From Euphorbia lathyris (taxonomy: Eukaryota > Streptophyta > Magnoliopsida > Malpighiales > Euphorbiaceae), in NCBI RefSeq assembly GCF_963576675.1, contig NC_088916.1:12810501-12874500 (forward strand): a DNA stretch of 64,000 bases, given 5' to 3'. Below the pieces are notes generated by a model, which ran no database searches, was not told the origin of the DNA, and saw only the letters and a program-made list of their open reading frames with translations. Made by a program: the position numbers and the translations under genes. Below, one piece after another: positions 1-12,020 of the stretch. How positions within the stretch are numbered: the stretch's first letter is position 1; each line of letters opens with the position of its first letter.

Positions 1-295
1 ATTTGGTTTTTAAAGGGGGTTTTGTCTTTGTTTTTTCTAAGTTTTCTTTCAATTTTTGGATCAAGAGGGTCTAGTGGCGTGCCCGAACTTCGCGAACTGC
101 GCATGAACTTGAAATTGTTGCACGAACCAAACTACCTTCAAAACAAAATTGAAAATAAATATGTTAAATAAACTGAAATAAATAAAATATAAAAGTTGTA
201 AAAAGAATGTGTAAACCTAGATTCGAAAATAAAATACGAAAAATAAAAATTTTGTCAAAAATTTTGGCGTATCCCCGGCAACGGCGCCAAAAACT
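1..295 (-). mobile_element. 5' leader of an LTR retrotransposon that continues off the left edge
   Basis: This is the stretch next to the primer-binding site of the LTR at 296-1853. The element runs on the minus strand, so its gag and pol would lie left of the window. No convincing reading frame is visible here; the short frames are AT-rich and unlike any gag. Lineage is uncertain. The primer-binding site fits Athila-like Ty3/gypsy elements, but without coding sequence this is only a suggestion. Confidence 0.6.
271..289 (-). promoter_or_regulatory. Primer-binding site (tRNA-Asp-like)
   Basis: The minus strand reads TGGCGCCGTTGCCGGGGAT, the classic primer-binding sequence of many plant Ty3/gypsy elements, usually assigned to tRNA-Asp. 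It lies about 6 nt from the inner end of the LTR, which is the expected arrangement and fixes the element's orientation. Confidence 0.75.
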
Positions 296-1853
296 TGTTG
301 AGCGATTTCCACAAGTGCACGGTTTCGCTTGTAGTAATAAAAATATCGATCCCACAGAGATACGTTTTTTAACGAAAAACTTATTTTTGAATTATTAATT
401 TCGAACTTGTTAGATTTATTAAATGTAAATAAAAAGTGAAAATTGTTTAATTGAATTTAGGAAATTTGTTTAATTGAATTTGTGAACTTTTAGTATTTGA
501 AAATGCAGGAATAAGATTTTATATTTAGAATAAATCGATTGTTAGAAATGTCTTCTGATTTAGGGATGAATTTTACAAAACAGGAACGCTTAGTTCTTTT
601 TAGAAAAGATAATTAAATGTATTCATTTACATTAAGCAAAGAAATCAACTTTAAACTTTGTACATTATGAAAATGTAATATCATAAGCTCCTTCAATGTA
701 TTGGGCTTTGAACTGCTTTCGATCTTAATCCAAAGTATCGTGCCCTAATCAACCTGGTACTAATCTTTAACATTAAAAGTACCAACTTGTTTAGGTTGTT
801 CAACAAAGTTTCCTTATAATGATTTTGAATTTAACTACGTTTTAATGAAAACACCAGAACTCACTTTAGTGGATTGGTTACCATAAGTGCTACTTAAAAA
901 TGAATAGAAGAGAACCAACTTTATTAGATGAAATATAAATTGAAACAAGTTTACAGAGAACAGAAAGCATGGAAACTTTTGACGATTGCAAGTGAAAGGT
1001 TGTCAATTCTTCCCTTGGGCTTCGTTAGAGTTTGTCAGACTCCGGGGCGGATCCTCTACTCAATCTTCTCGTTGTATCTTCGTTATAGGGATGCGGACGG
1101 CCTCTACCAAAATGTAAACTAATAAGACTGAAACTAAACGCTACTGTGTTTGTAATTATACTATAAACAATGTGTGTACATCATATTGCTTTTTACAGAA
1201 TCGAACTTCTAACTTTTGAAATGTTTTACTTAGAACTTAGACATAAGTTCTACGCTCTGATTCTATATCTATATTATAACATTTCATATCAACCCTTTCT
1301 CTCCATATCAACTCTTTATTTATAGGTGTTGAAGGGTTGTATTTGAAGTGATGTGTTCCTTAGTTTAGAGTCGTGTCCGTTGTGAAAGGACGTCTTTATC
1401 CACTTGAACGAACGCGTTTCTTGGATTTTCAGCATGTGTAAAATGCTCTTTGTAAATTTTCTGCACTTACCGAGGATGGTAATCCGCGGCCGTGAATGAC
1501 GTAGCACTGAGCTGAGCGACGGACGAAGGGGAGAAATAGTTAAACCACGCGTGTCGCGGCCGCGGGTTGAGGATCCACTGTCGCGGCCCGGCAGGTTTTC
1601 TTACTTCTTGCTTTCGTTCGTGTCCTCGACTTGGCGCTTTCGATTTACGTCGTCTTTGACTCCTTTTGTAGGGTTTTTCTTCTGTTTTTGATCCTTTTTC
1701 GTTCCTATTTGGATTTTACCAAATATTCAGGCACCTTGCAAGAAAGAAAGATATTCGAAAGTAAAAGTAATCTAAACAGATATAAATAACATGAATTTGT
1801 AATAAAAATGATATAAATATTAATGATATTTTAGGTATATTTTGGGCTTAACA
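296..1853 (-). repeat. 5' LTR (1558 bp) of the left-edge LTR retrotransposon
   Basis: On the plus strand it starts TGTTGAGCG and ends GGGCTTAACA, so the ends are inverted (TGTTRAGC). A second copy of the family, 1499 bp and in the same orientation, lies at 16973-18471. The first bases after the LTR (CTGCT, 1854-1858) should be one copy of a 5-bp target duplication; its partner is outside the window. The LTR interrupts a Sirevirus-like coding sequence that resumes at 1854. Confidence 0.85.
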
Positions 1854-3304
1854 CTGCTGGGCCTATTCATGCTGAGCCAACACAATTCTCCTCTGTCAAT
1901 GAACTTCTGACCGAACTTAAGGGTCTCAAAGAACTGATGGGTGTCATGACTTCCTTAGTCTCTCAGCAGCCCAAGCAAGAATCTATAACGAAGCTGGCTG
2001 AACTCCAGCTGATGATGGTAAATCACATGAACTCCTTCCAAGGACAACTTAATGCCTTATCAGCTGTGAACTCAACATCTGCAACCTCTGCTGAGGTCAA
2101 TCACCTTTTCTCCCAGCTGTCCTCTAAGCTGGCCGGAGCTCGTGACCTTATCTTCTCCTCTTCTCAATGCTCCATTGAACAGATCAGTGAAGCCATTCGC
2201 CTACTCAACTTAAACAAAGAAGAGATGGACACTGACCAGGTCAAGACCAATGAGATTCTGCAATGCACTCAATCCACAATTGCACATGTCCGGCACACGA
2301 ATGCTCAACGTTAATCATATGATACTGCGCTGCTCAGGATGTACCATCAATCCTATGCTCGGATGATAAAATCGATAACTTGGATCGGGAAATCTCAAGA
2401 GTATTTACTCAGTATGCTCAGTGCCAACATCAAAATCCCCGCCTCAAGTATGGCCGATGGTGTGCAGGTCTTCAAAGGTCTAAGAGAGAGTACGAGTCAA
2501 ATGCAACAGTATTCCTCGAGACTGACTCGTGCTGTTCTTCAATGGTCTTTCTATACTCCTCCTCCATCTCATGATGCTGGCAAAATGGGGGAGAAAGAAC
2601 AAACGATGCAAGCTGCTGGAACTCAGCAGAAAATGGGGGAGACATCTAAGCAGCCAGCTACCGGAACTCAGCAGAAGCCTGGTTTAACTTCTGCTGTCCC
2701 AAGAAATCCAAGTCAGCAACAAAAGGGCAAGGGCAAATCTAACCAAGTTCAAGTCAACATAAAGAAATAGATTAGAAATAGTCTTAGTTTATGGCTTGTA
2801 ACTTTATATCTAGCGTGTCCTATTTTGTCGAAGCTGACTATCTATATATATATATATGCATCCTTTATCCAAAACTGACTATTTTTATGCGATGCTTACT
2901 TATGTTTATATGCTGATCTGTCTTACTTAGCTATTCATTGAACAAAAAATTAAAACTTGTGAACATAAGGAATATACAAGTAAATCATACTCAGCATAAA
3001 CTCTGATACATATATTTAAAACTGAGTTATGACTAAATGTTCCAAGTATTGACCTTCTTCAGAAACTGACCTTAGACTCTTTTCAATTAAATCTTAGAAG
3101 GTTTAGAATTGAACTAAGTCAGTGGACTCAAGTCTTAATTTCACTCCATTAGATCTTAGAAGGTTTAGAGTTGAACTAAGTCAATAGATGCAACCCTTAC
3201 GGGGGAGTTATCTAAGAAGAATAAAAAGGTCATCAATCATGAGGGATGCTCAAACACTGAGTTCCTTAACTAAATATTTTTGCCAACATCAAAATGGGGG
3301 AGTT
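1854..3304 (+). mobile_element. 3' internal part of a Sirevirus-type Ty1/copia element, plus strand
   Basis: This holds the end of an env-like extra ORF (1856-2770), a noncoding part, and a polypurine tract (AAAATGGGGGAGTT) directly before the 3' LTR at 3305. Order, tract and protein all match copia-B at 42588-54016. A second tract-like run (GGGGG at 3201-3205) lies upstream. Its gag, pol and 5' LTR are cut off by the LTR element at 296-1853 and would lie beyond the left edge. Confidence 0.8.
1856..2770 (+). pseudogene. C-terminal part of a Sirevirus env-like/extra ORF, with one in-frame stop
   Basis: The frame is open from the LTR-element junction to the stop at 2768-2770, broken once by TAA at 2312-2314. 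It matches the protein of copia-B at 44434-45132 at clear landmarks: a helical, coiled-coil-like region with SQCSIEQISEAIRLLNLNK, then MLSA, ADGV and a basic Gln/Lys-rich tail. Both end near a polypurine tract. The env-like label comes from its position (after pol, before the 3' LTR) in Sireviruses; no membrane-fusion feature is visible. The N-terminal part was separated by the left-edge insertion. Confidence 0.7.
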
Positions 3305-4757
3305 TGTTGAAAGACCTTTCCACATGATTTTGATTTGACAAAATTATTTAAGTAAATCCCATGATTAAGACAATTAAATTTAAGTGCTTTGATTTAATTG
3401 TACTAATGTGTTTGTTCAATATTGAGTATATTAACTAATGAGAACAGGAACTAAAAGTAAGACAGAACGAAGTCAGCATAAACGAATCACACAACACAAG
3501 CTGAGTGGAATACAACTCAGCATTAAGAAAAGTCTTCTTCTGAACAATGCTTGAAGACGAAGCTGACTGAAGACACTAAGTAGAATATAACTCAGTCTCA
3601 ATTAAAGATAAAGATCAAAGGCAACAACAATTAAGTCAAGCCGAGTGTTCGTCAAGTCAGCGTGAATGATCCGTTTACTAAAAGACAAAGTCCAACAAAG
3701 GTCGGCACTAATTCAGAAGCCTCGGAATTACACCAAGAGACCTTTTCGAGACGCATGGATCACCTGGCGTCTGGCAAGAAGACAAACCTGGCTCTAGAAG
3801 ACGAAACCTGGCGCAAGAAGATGAAACTGGCAAGCCTGGCATCTGCTAAATTCAGACGACGGGATTGGCCTGCAATTCTAGAAGCTGGCCTATCAATGAC
3901 GAAAGAAGACCGTTTGAATTCAACGGATATATCCGAATTCAAATCATTGAAGCTTCAGAATTTTTTATAAAAGGACAAGTTCATCACTTGGATCCTTTGC
4001 CGAATTACAAAAAGAAAAAGACAAGCAAGATCTTCACTAAGTTAAATATCCAAAAGAGAAGCTGTCTGATTAGAAAAAGCAAGTTCTTACACCCAATTTC
4101 CAATCATTGTGTAAAAGTCTAGAGTGAATTTGTATTCATCTAAAGTGTTCTTCATTCAGTGAGAACAATCTTGTATCAATTGTAAAGGTTAGAAGAGTGA
4201 AGCTGAGTGCTCGGTTTTAGTACTCAGCAGTAGAGAAAATCTGAGTGTTCAGTAATAGCACTTAGTAGGATTGAGTAGACGAATAGAGGACGGTACTCTT
4301 ACATACTCAATTGCTTTGTAAACGGTTTGTGCTTTACCTTTAAAGAGCTCAGTAGTGGATTGAAAAAGCCCGGAAGGATTCTGGGGACTGGACATAGGCG
4401 GAGAGACCGAACTAGGATAAGACTGCTGAGTAATCTCTAAACCTTTCTCTTGATATATATGTATGTATTGCTTGCTTAAATTACTCAGTATATAATTTGT
4501 ATAAGCCGATGCTGAGTAATCAGAGTGCTGAGTTGGAAGCTGACCTAAAGTGTTATTTCCCAACTCGCACATTGAAACAGCTCGAGTCAGTGTCTGACTA
4601 AAGCTGTCTCACACTTCTCTCAACCTTGCTGACCTAAAGCTGAGTTAAATTATCAAACATTTAATTAAGTCAGCATTATTAAGCGAAAAAGTTATATTAG
4701 TTCCTAACCCCCCCCCCCCCTTTGGAACTAATCATATTAAGTTACATGGGACCAACA
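3305..4757 (+). repeat. 3' LTR (1453 bp) of the Sirevirus-type element
   Basis: It starts TGTTGAAAGACC after the polypurine tract and ends GGGACCAACA. Its ends match the copia-B LTR (TGTTGAAAC...GGGACCAACA on that element's coding strand), but interior and length (1453 versus 1322 bp) differ, so the two belong to related subfamilies. It contains 13 consecutive C at 4708-4720. Short frames inside the LTR are not treated as genes. Confidence 0.8.
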
Positions 4758-5058
4758 TTTTCTTCCTATAAAAAGGAAAACTCTCATTTCCTTTGTAATC
4801 AAGTTTTTACATTATTAATTTACATTTTATTTGGAGAAAAGCTTGAGCTTCCATGGCAGTCTGTTGGTAGACTATTGCTTTCGGTTAAAGGTTAATTCGA
4901 TGGCGAGTTTTCTTCAGTTATTGTGAGATCGTTATTTTTATTTATATTCTTCTTACTCTATTTTCTCACTGTTATTCGAGAAAGCATATTTCTCCATTTT
5001 TTTATTAAAGTTTTGAACAGCTTGGCCAGTTGTTTAAAGATTTAATCAATTACAGTTA
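4758..5058. other. AT-rich flank with no recognisable gene
   Basis: It lies between the Sirevirus-type LTR and LINE-A. It may contain a TATA-like CTATAAAAAGG (about 4767) and ends with the LINE-A target sequence. Before LINE-A inserted, it was continuous with 11295-12020. Nothing here looks protein-coding. Confidence 0.5.
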
Positions 5059-5106
5059 TTTTTTTTTTGGTAGAAAAGGAAAAGAAAACAAACAAAACGA
5101 AACAGC

Positions 5107-8100
5107 TCAACCCGGGATCAGCCTAGGAAAACTGACCCCCACCACATCCTCAAAGATTAAGGACGAAATGAAGACCGGAGGAGAAGAAAAGGTAGAAAGG
5201 CCCAACAAACCAGAGTCCCCTTCCAACGCAAGATGGTCCGCGACACGGTTCTGCTCCCTATAAATATGAGAAAACTTAATAGACTCGAAGGAGGACCCAA
5301 TCCTTTTAATGCCTTTAATAATATTCGAGCTATTCCGGCAGACAGACTTGCCCTCAGAAATCATCTTAACTGCTTCTTGGTTATCAGACTCAACCAGAAG
5401 CTTCTTCACTCCAAGATTCTTAGCCAGCTTCAGGCCCGAAAGAATCCCCCAAAGCTCGACAGAAAAGGAAGAACCAATCCCCAAATTCTGAGAGAAGCCA
5501 GACACCCACCTGCCTCTATCGTCTCTAAGAACCCCTCCTGCGGCGATTCTCCCGTCTCTCAGACAAGAGCCATCAGTGTTAAGCTTAATCACACCTTCGC
5601 TCGGCCTACACCAGCCTAAGAGATTGACCTCCTTCCTCTGAACCACCCTAGCTAAGGGGTCTTCACCAAAGCTTTCAACCAAGGTACTGATCTTCTTAGA
5701 AAAGAAATCAAGGATATTTGGCATAGAAACCACTCCACCTCCAAAGATCTCCTCATTTCGCCACCTCCAAATCTGATGGCACACCACCACAAAAAGAAAA
5801 ACACCTTGATTCCCAGGCAAAAGAATCCCATTAATCCCATCCACAAACCAATCATCTTCAGAGTGGGCTAAAAAAGAAGGGAGCACATCCCTAGGGAGGA
5901 TTCTTCTCCAAACCTCTACACTTTTCTCACAATCCCTGAGGGCATGGCATAACGTCTCCTCAAACCCTCTGCATCTGCCACAGGCTCCAGAAACCACCAG
6001 GTGCCTCCTTTTCCGATCCGAATTAGTAAGCAACCTATTCTTGGCTCTAAGCCACAGGAAGCTCTTAATACGATAAGGCACTTTTAAACCCCAAATCATC
6101 TTCCACACCCCTGGGGAAGAAGAATCCAAATCCAGATGGAAAGCCTGAAAAGCAGACTTATATGAATAGGCCCCATTGTTTGTTAGCGCCCAACAGTAAC
6201 TGTCCTTATCCTCCAATTGATTACTAATGTGGACACCTCTAATAGAAAGGAGCGATTCCAGATTGAGGTAAGATTCAAATTTATCCCAAATCCACTCACC
6301 CTCAGAATCCACAACATCAGCAATCCTCCAGTCCTGAGCGTCTAACGGAGGCAAGGAAGTACAAACTTCCAACAAAGGCTTCTTACCTACCCACCTATCC
6401 TTCCAGAAACTGATGGAACTGCCATTACCCATATTCCACCCAATCCCAGTACAAAACTCAGCAAACACAGCACTAATGCCTTTCCAAAAGAAAGGAACAA
6501 TTAACCACCCTTTCCTTAGCCCCCCCCCCCCCCCCAACACCTTATCCTTCCGGTACTTCCCACGTAAGAGCTGGACCCACGGAGCAGAGGGACACTGCCA
6601 CATTCGCCAAAGGAGTTTCATTAATAAAACTTTATTATTATCCTTAGCTTTCCTAATGCCCAGACCACCAGAATCTTTAGGCTGACAAACCTCACTCCAA
6701 GGCACAAGATGGATATTTCTCCCCTCCTCTGCTTCCCCCCACAGGAACCTACGGTTAATCTTATCAAGATCATTAAGCACATGATCAGGAAGCTGACAAG
6801 CCTGCATAATGTGATTGGGAGTAGCACAATTAACAGATTGAATTAACATGAGGCGGCCAGTGAGAGAGAGAGTCTTGGCTTTCCACGTGGCACACTTCAT
6901 ATTAGCTTTATCCAAAGTATCTTTAAAGGACACTTTAGACACTCTCTCACTATGGAGGGGAATACCCAGATACTTCCCTAGAGAATCAGTAAGAGGAATA
7001 CCAGAAAGATCACTTAACCTTTTACAGACTCTCGGGTTCATATTTTTTGAGCACATCATCCTAGATTTCTGAATATTAAGTTTCTGCCCAGAGGCCGAAC
7101 AGAAACAGTCAAGAATATCCATAATAATATTCATCTGCTCCTTATTACCTTCTAGAAAGATAAGGACATCATCTGCAAAGAATAAGTGAGTCACCTGGGG
7201 ACAGAATCTATTGATAGCCACTAGGTGGAAACTCCCATTATCGATTTCATCTTGAATCAGATGAGACAACCTCTCCATAGCAATAACGAAAAGGAAGGGG
7301 CTCATAGGATCACCTTGATGGATTCCCCGGCCCGGGGAGAACTCCTCCGACATATCCCCATTAATCATAACTTGAAACACAGGAGAAGAGATTCAAACCT
7401 TAATTAACCTTCTCCAATTGTCCGGGATCCTAGCTCTCTCCAGACTCTCCATCAGGAAATTCCAGTTGATGCGATCATAGGCCTTCTCCAAATCCAACTT
7501 CAGAGCCACAATGCCTTTCTTCCCCTTCCTGATCTTCATAGTGTGGACCATCTCTTGGGCAATCACCACATTGTCCATCATCTGTCTGCCAGGCACAAAA
7601 CTACCCTGATTCTGACAAATGATCTCAGGAAGAATGCCACGGATTCTATTAGCCACAATCTTGGTAACCGTCTTATAAAGAACATTACAAAGACTGATAG
7701 GTCTCATATGTAAAAAGGAAGATGGCTTATCAATTTTAGGAATCAGAACCAGAAGGGTTCTATTCACCAACTCAATATCCTGAGAACTATTAAAAACACC
7801 TATGATAAAATTATAGATACCTTCCTTCACAACCTCCCAGTGTTTATGATAAAAACCAGCAGGAAGACCATCAATCCCATGAGCTTTAGAAGCCCCGATA
7901 CTGAAAATGGCTTGGTTTATATCCTTCAGGGATATAGGGTGAAAGGCATCCTGAATGCTATCCTCACTTATCATAGGAAAGGTAGCAACAGAGTGAGCCC
8001 TCTCCAGATGAACAGGCTCCTCTTTAAACAGATCCTTATAGAACTCCAGGGCCAAATTCCGAATCTCCTCATCTTCATACACCCAATCACCATTAGAGTC

Positions 8101-9243
8101 CTTAATGGCATCAATTCTATTCCTCTGCCTTCTGATCATGGTAGAAAGATGGAAGTACCTGGTATTACGATCCCCATCTCTAATCCAGAACTTCCTAGAT
8201 TTTTGAAACCAGAGAAGCTCCTCCTGCCTGAGCACAGCTTCCAGCTCCTTCTGAAGGGTTCTGAGGAGGCCATCCAAACTATAATCAAACCTCACCTCCA
8301 ACCTACACTGAATACCCTCCATCCTATTTAATAACTTATTCTTCCTTTTAATAATATGCCCAAAGACATTTCTATTCCATCCCAGCACATTATTCCTGAA
8401 CCCTTCAGCAGCTTGAAGGACATTCGAGTGAGGTTTCCAATTCTCATGAACGAAATCCTTAAACTTAGGATGAGACTCCCAAGCCAACTGATACCGGAAC
8501 GGTCTTTCTCCCCTAGGACGATTACCTCTCAACAGCCTAAATAAAATAGGACAGTGATCCGAATGACGGAATGGGAGATTTAACACAGAACTCTCAGGGA
8601 AAGAAGTCTGAGCTAAAACATTAGCGTAGACCTTATCCAAACGAACAAAGGTACTGTTACATTTCCAAGTGAATTTATGACCAGAAGCCTTAAGATCAGA
8701 GAGCCCACATAAATCCATACTATTCTTGTGGTGAAGGCAACGATTAACATAATGATTCGAACCCCCTCTCTGATCACTCATAAAAGCAATATCATTAAAG
8801 TCACCCGCCACGAACCAGGGCTCAGAAATGTTGACACTCATGGAGTAGAGAACCTCCCAAAGCCGTTTTCGATTGGCTAAAATAGGGTCAGCATACACCA
8901 AGGTAATTAGAAAAGGAATATTACCGGAGACACTCACTCTACAGTGAATAAACTGCTTATCCATGATAATAATATCAAAATGAACCCGATCTGGCTTCCA
9001 GAAAAGCCAAATCCCACCAGTCCGGCCAGTTGCCTCCGATCTAACACAGTTCCAGTTCCTAAACTTTTTAACCACCTCATCTGCTTTATCTCCACTAATC
9101 TTAGTTTCCATTAAAGCAAAACAAGATGGGTTAAATTGTTTAATAAGATCATTAATATGGATACGGGTAGCCTTCCTAGCCGCACCCCTAACATTCCAAC
9201 ATAACAAATCCATAGAAAGGAGGAAAATTGACCGCAACAACAC
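5107..9243 (-). pseudogene. LINE-A ORF2: endonuclease, reverse transcriptase, RNase H; one in-frame stop
   Basis: One frame runs throughout, broken only by TGA at 7393-7395. In order: an AP-endonuclease-like domain (LLCWNVRGA start; METK, AGDFND, RHSDHCPI motifs); a reverse transcriptase with its first aspartate in LKLDLEKAYDRINW, just before the stop, and an FADD catalytic motif after it; a zf-RVT-type Cys/His segment; and a C-terminal RNase H with NTDGS, SVELWG, ESDNQEA and an HIYREQNRVADHLA end. All four RNase H acidic residues are visible. Translation most likely starts at the ATG at 9213, which opens the endonuclease. A run of 16 C (6520-6535) codes for glycines without shifting the frame. 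The stop would cut the protein inside the reverse transcriptase. Confidence 0.9.
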
Positions 9244-9245
9244 AC

Positions 9246-11242
9246 CTAAGCCAGGTATTTACTAGGGGCTCCTGAGAGCCTCGCCGAGGTACCTGTCGGC
9301 CCTCTCTTCTCTGGTAAAACCAAAGTATTCTGGATACTTTTCTGTTTACCCTTAAGCTTTTTCAGACTAGTTTTATTAACTCCCATCAACTTCCCATTCC
9401 CATGATCACCACAAAGAATAGGAATACTAACCTCATTTATCTTCTTCATACTACGAGCAGCCAGGGCCAGGGTCCCCCCCTGGGCTTCGTCTTTAGAAAC
9501 AAAGAGGGGATTAACGGATTTAACCACCTTCTTAGATGGTTCAACAGACTCCAATCCCGGCATGCTTTGAACAATCTGAACATCCCCCTGGTCAGGATCA
9601 TGAACTTCCTCCATCATCAGGGCCCCAAATCTAGATCCTGACGTGAAAGCTGACCCGGCTCCAGGCTCCTTCCTAGCTTTAGGGATAGGCTTCTCCTTGA
9701 TACTGGGAAGAGCAATAGGCTTAAAAAGGGAAGACTTCAAATTAATGCTAATATCAGGAGAACGATTCTGCCCAACTGAAGGTTGTGTTCTTCGTCTAGC
9801 AGTCCTTTTTGCCACCATCCATGGCCCAAAATTCTCTCCATTCCCCTGGCTCACTTCAGTTCTACCCACACCATCCACCACAATCTCTTTTATAACCTTC
9901 TCCCTTTTCGGGCATCCCTCCTGAGAATGACCATACATTCCACAATCATAACAAATGTTATGTAACCCTTCATACTCGATAAAAAATACCTTGTTTTGAA
10001 CACAGAATTTTGACAACAAAGGTTTAGCAAGATCAACATCAACACAAACCCTAGCAAACTTGCCCCTAATAGCTCCAATTGTAGTTTTGTCCACGTGGTG
10101 GACCTTCCCAACCAGACCTCCAATCTTGCTGAGGAACTTTTCGCTATAATACTCAATGGGAAGGCCCGGGAACCTAACCCAAGTCAAAATCCTGTTAACA
10201 GAACAATCGTGAGGATTAAAATTAGGAACCCAAGGCCGTAAGGCCAAAACATGGTTGGATATAATATATGGGCCCCCCTTGATCACAGCATTATAATCCT
10301 CAACCCGGATAAATTTAATGACATAGTAGTCATTTTCCAGGTCAGTAATACTGACTTTCCCTTTCCTTGCCCACTGAGCTTGGATCCTTTGGGCAAAATA
10401 GTTAAAGCTAATTCGCTTCCCAAGCACAGTAACAATTAAAGACACCTTCCATTTCTCTCTAAGCTCCCTTTTCTCAGCTGAAGAAAGTCTAATCACATGA
10501 TAAAAAGGATCGTCTTGGATACCCTCCTCATCATCAGAATCAGAGTACAAATCTTCAGACTCCCCCACCATCAACACCTCCTCCATACAAGGCTCCTCCT
10601 CTACTACTCCCATAACCGTGTCTTTCCAAGAATTTTTCCCAATTCCATTAACACTAACCCTAGACCTAGGAGAAACCGCGTTCCCCTGACCCGAGGCATC
10701 CTGCCCCCCTGCCGCCGCCCCAGCCTGCTTGGCACTGCCCGGGAATCTGCTCCTAGTGCCTGCCCCAGCGCCGGCACCCCGCCCAGCAAAGATTCCGACG
10801 CCCCCATCACCCTGCTCGACGCTGCCTGCGCCTTGCCCGCCAATAGCGCTCCACCCGATGCCAGGCGCCACCCGTGTAGCACCCTCGGCGCTCCACCCGA
10901 GCGGAGGCGCCTTGCCCCCTGCCCAGACCTCCCTCACGAGATCCCCCTGCCGCAGCTCCCCCATAGGCACTACCCCCCTCGCCTCCCACTCGTCCCCCTT
11001 ACCCTCGCCCCAAAACTCCCCAGCCGCGCCTCCCGATTCCCCCCCCCCCCCAACACCATCTCCTTCGAGCGCCCTCCCCCCTCCAACCCTACCTCGCCCA
11101 TCACGCTCCCCTCAACCAGGCCGCCCCGCCCATCCCCGCCATGCTCCCCATCCAGATCCGCCCAAGCCCTAACCTCCACCACACCATCACCGCCACCAGC
11201 CGCCCCCCTCTCCCTAGATCTGTCCCGCACCCGTTTCACCAT
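9246..11242 (-). pseudogene. LINE-A ORF1: DUF4283/CCHC nucleic-acid-binding protein, probable frameshift
   Basis: The main frame (10970-9246, 574 residues) holds a DUF4283-like region at about residues 165-310 (WVPNFNP, WVRFPGLPIEYY motifs) and a CCHC knuckle at residues 340-353 (CYDCGMYGHSQEGC). This is the usual ORF1 of plant L1 elements and would bind the element's RNA. Upstream, an ATG at 11242 opens a second frame rich in Gly and Arg. The frames are out of register around a run of 13 C (11039-11051), so a length change in that tract probably split one ORF. The N-terminal part is very GC-rich (10680-11230), unlike the rest of the window. ORF2 follows almost at once in another frame. Confidence 0.8.
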
Positions 11243-11294
11243 AAAACCCTAGCAGAGAGAGAGAGAGAGAGAGAGAAAATATGAAGACTCATTG

Positions 11295-11311
11295 TTAATC
11301 AATTACAGTTA
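11295..11311. repeat. LINE-A target-site duplication, right copy
   Basis: This 17-bp sequence is identical to 5042-5058 on the other side of LINE-A. A third, 16-bp copy (TTAATCAATTACAGTT) lies at 11340-11355 in the loop of an adjacent hairpin. Confidence 0.9.
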
Positions 11312-12020
11312 ATAAAAATTATGGATTTGGGTTCGCTTATTAATCAATTACAGTTTATAAGCGAACCCAAATCCATAATTTTTTTGTTAAGCTCATACAA
11401 GTAACAATTAACAGGTAGATTCGGTATCCGTTTGTTAAGTGAGACTTATAATTTGGTTCCTGAATCATTATTGCTAAGAATTGGTTGGCCAAGCTTAATT
11501 TCTTCTAATTCCTAAAAGTTGTTTGCATGCCCCCCAAGGAATTATTTCGTGTTTAATGAAATGCTATAGCCTTACTTAGCTATTTTATTCATAAGGAAGA
11601 AAGCTAAAATTAGCAATTAATCTGGTGTATGCTTAGGAGATTTATTTCCCTATCAATGATTAATAATTAATTGAATTCCTTGCTTGAGAAACCTTTAGCT
11701 GAAATTCTTCATTCATCCTTATTTTTTGTTACTTCATTAATCTCTGTTTTGCTATATTGTTTATTTGTTTTAGTGTTAAATACACCCAAATCAAAATCCC
11801 CCCTATTTATTTTTATTGTCTATCTTAATCTAGTTAAATCAGTGTTAATCTCTTGGGTTTGACCTTTACTTGCTCTTTTATAATCTGTTTTTAGTAAAGT
11901 GAAGTTATAATTTATTTTTGGTGGATTCGACACCCATCATTAACCAATCCATATGCATCTCCATAAGTATTGCTATATATATTCTAAAAATTTTAGAGTA
12001 ATTAGTTGGGATGGAAACCA
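11312..12020. other. AT-rich noncoding stretch with a 27-bp hairpin
   Basis: The arms 11314-11340 and 11357-11383 are perfect inverted repeats around a 16-nt loop. The rest is AT-rich, with no credible reading frame. A phrase near 11923 (TTGGTGGATTCGACACCC) resembles ends of some plant LTR elements, but I could not define an element. The CACTA element begins at 12021. Confidence 0.45.

Larger units (their letters stand above)
5059..11294 (-). mobile_element. LINE-A: L1-type LINE, 6.2 kb, near full length
   Basis: It has two ORFs (ORF1 then ORF2 on the minus strand), a short 5' UTR with a CT-rich microsatellite (GA repeats at 11254-11276 on the plus strand) and a 3' poly(A) tail (T run at 5059-5068). 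It is flanked by a perfect 17-bp target-site duplication, TTAATCAATTACAGTTA (5042-5058 and 11295-11311), so both ends are original. ORF1 has a probable homopolymer frameshift and ORF2 one stop. A 3' fragment of the same family lies at 42213-42465. Confidence 0.93.

Noticed and set aside
3662..3970. 102-residue frame within the Sirevirus-type LTR
   Set aside because: It lies wholly inside the LTR, has no motif and is absent from the related copia-B LTR.
10497..11252. 251-residue Pro-rich frame on the plus strand, and a neighbouring 147-residue one
   Set aside because: These are the complement of the Gly/Ala-rich N-terminal part of LINE-A ORF1; GC-rich DNA lacks stops in several frames.
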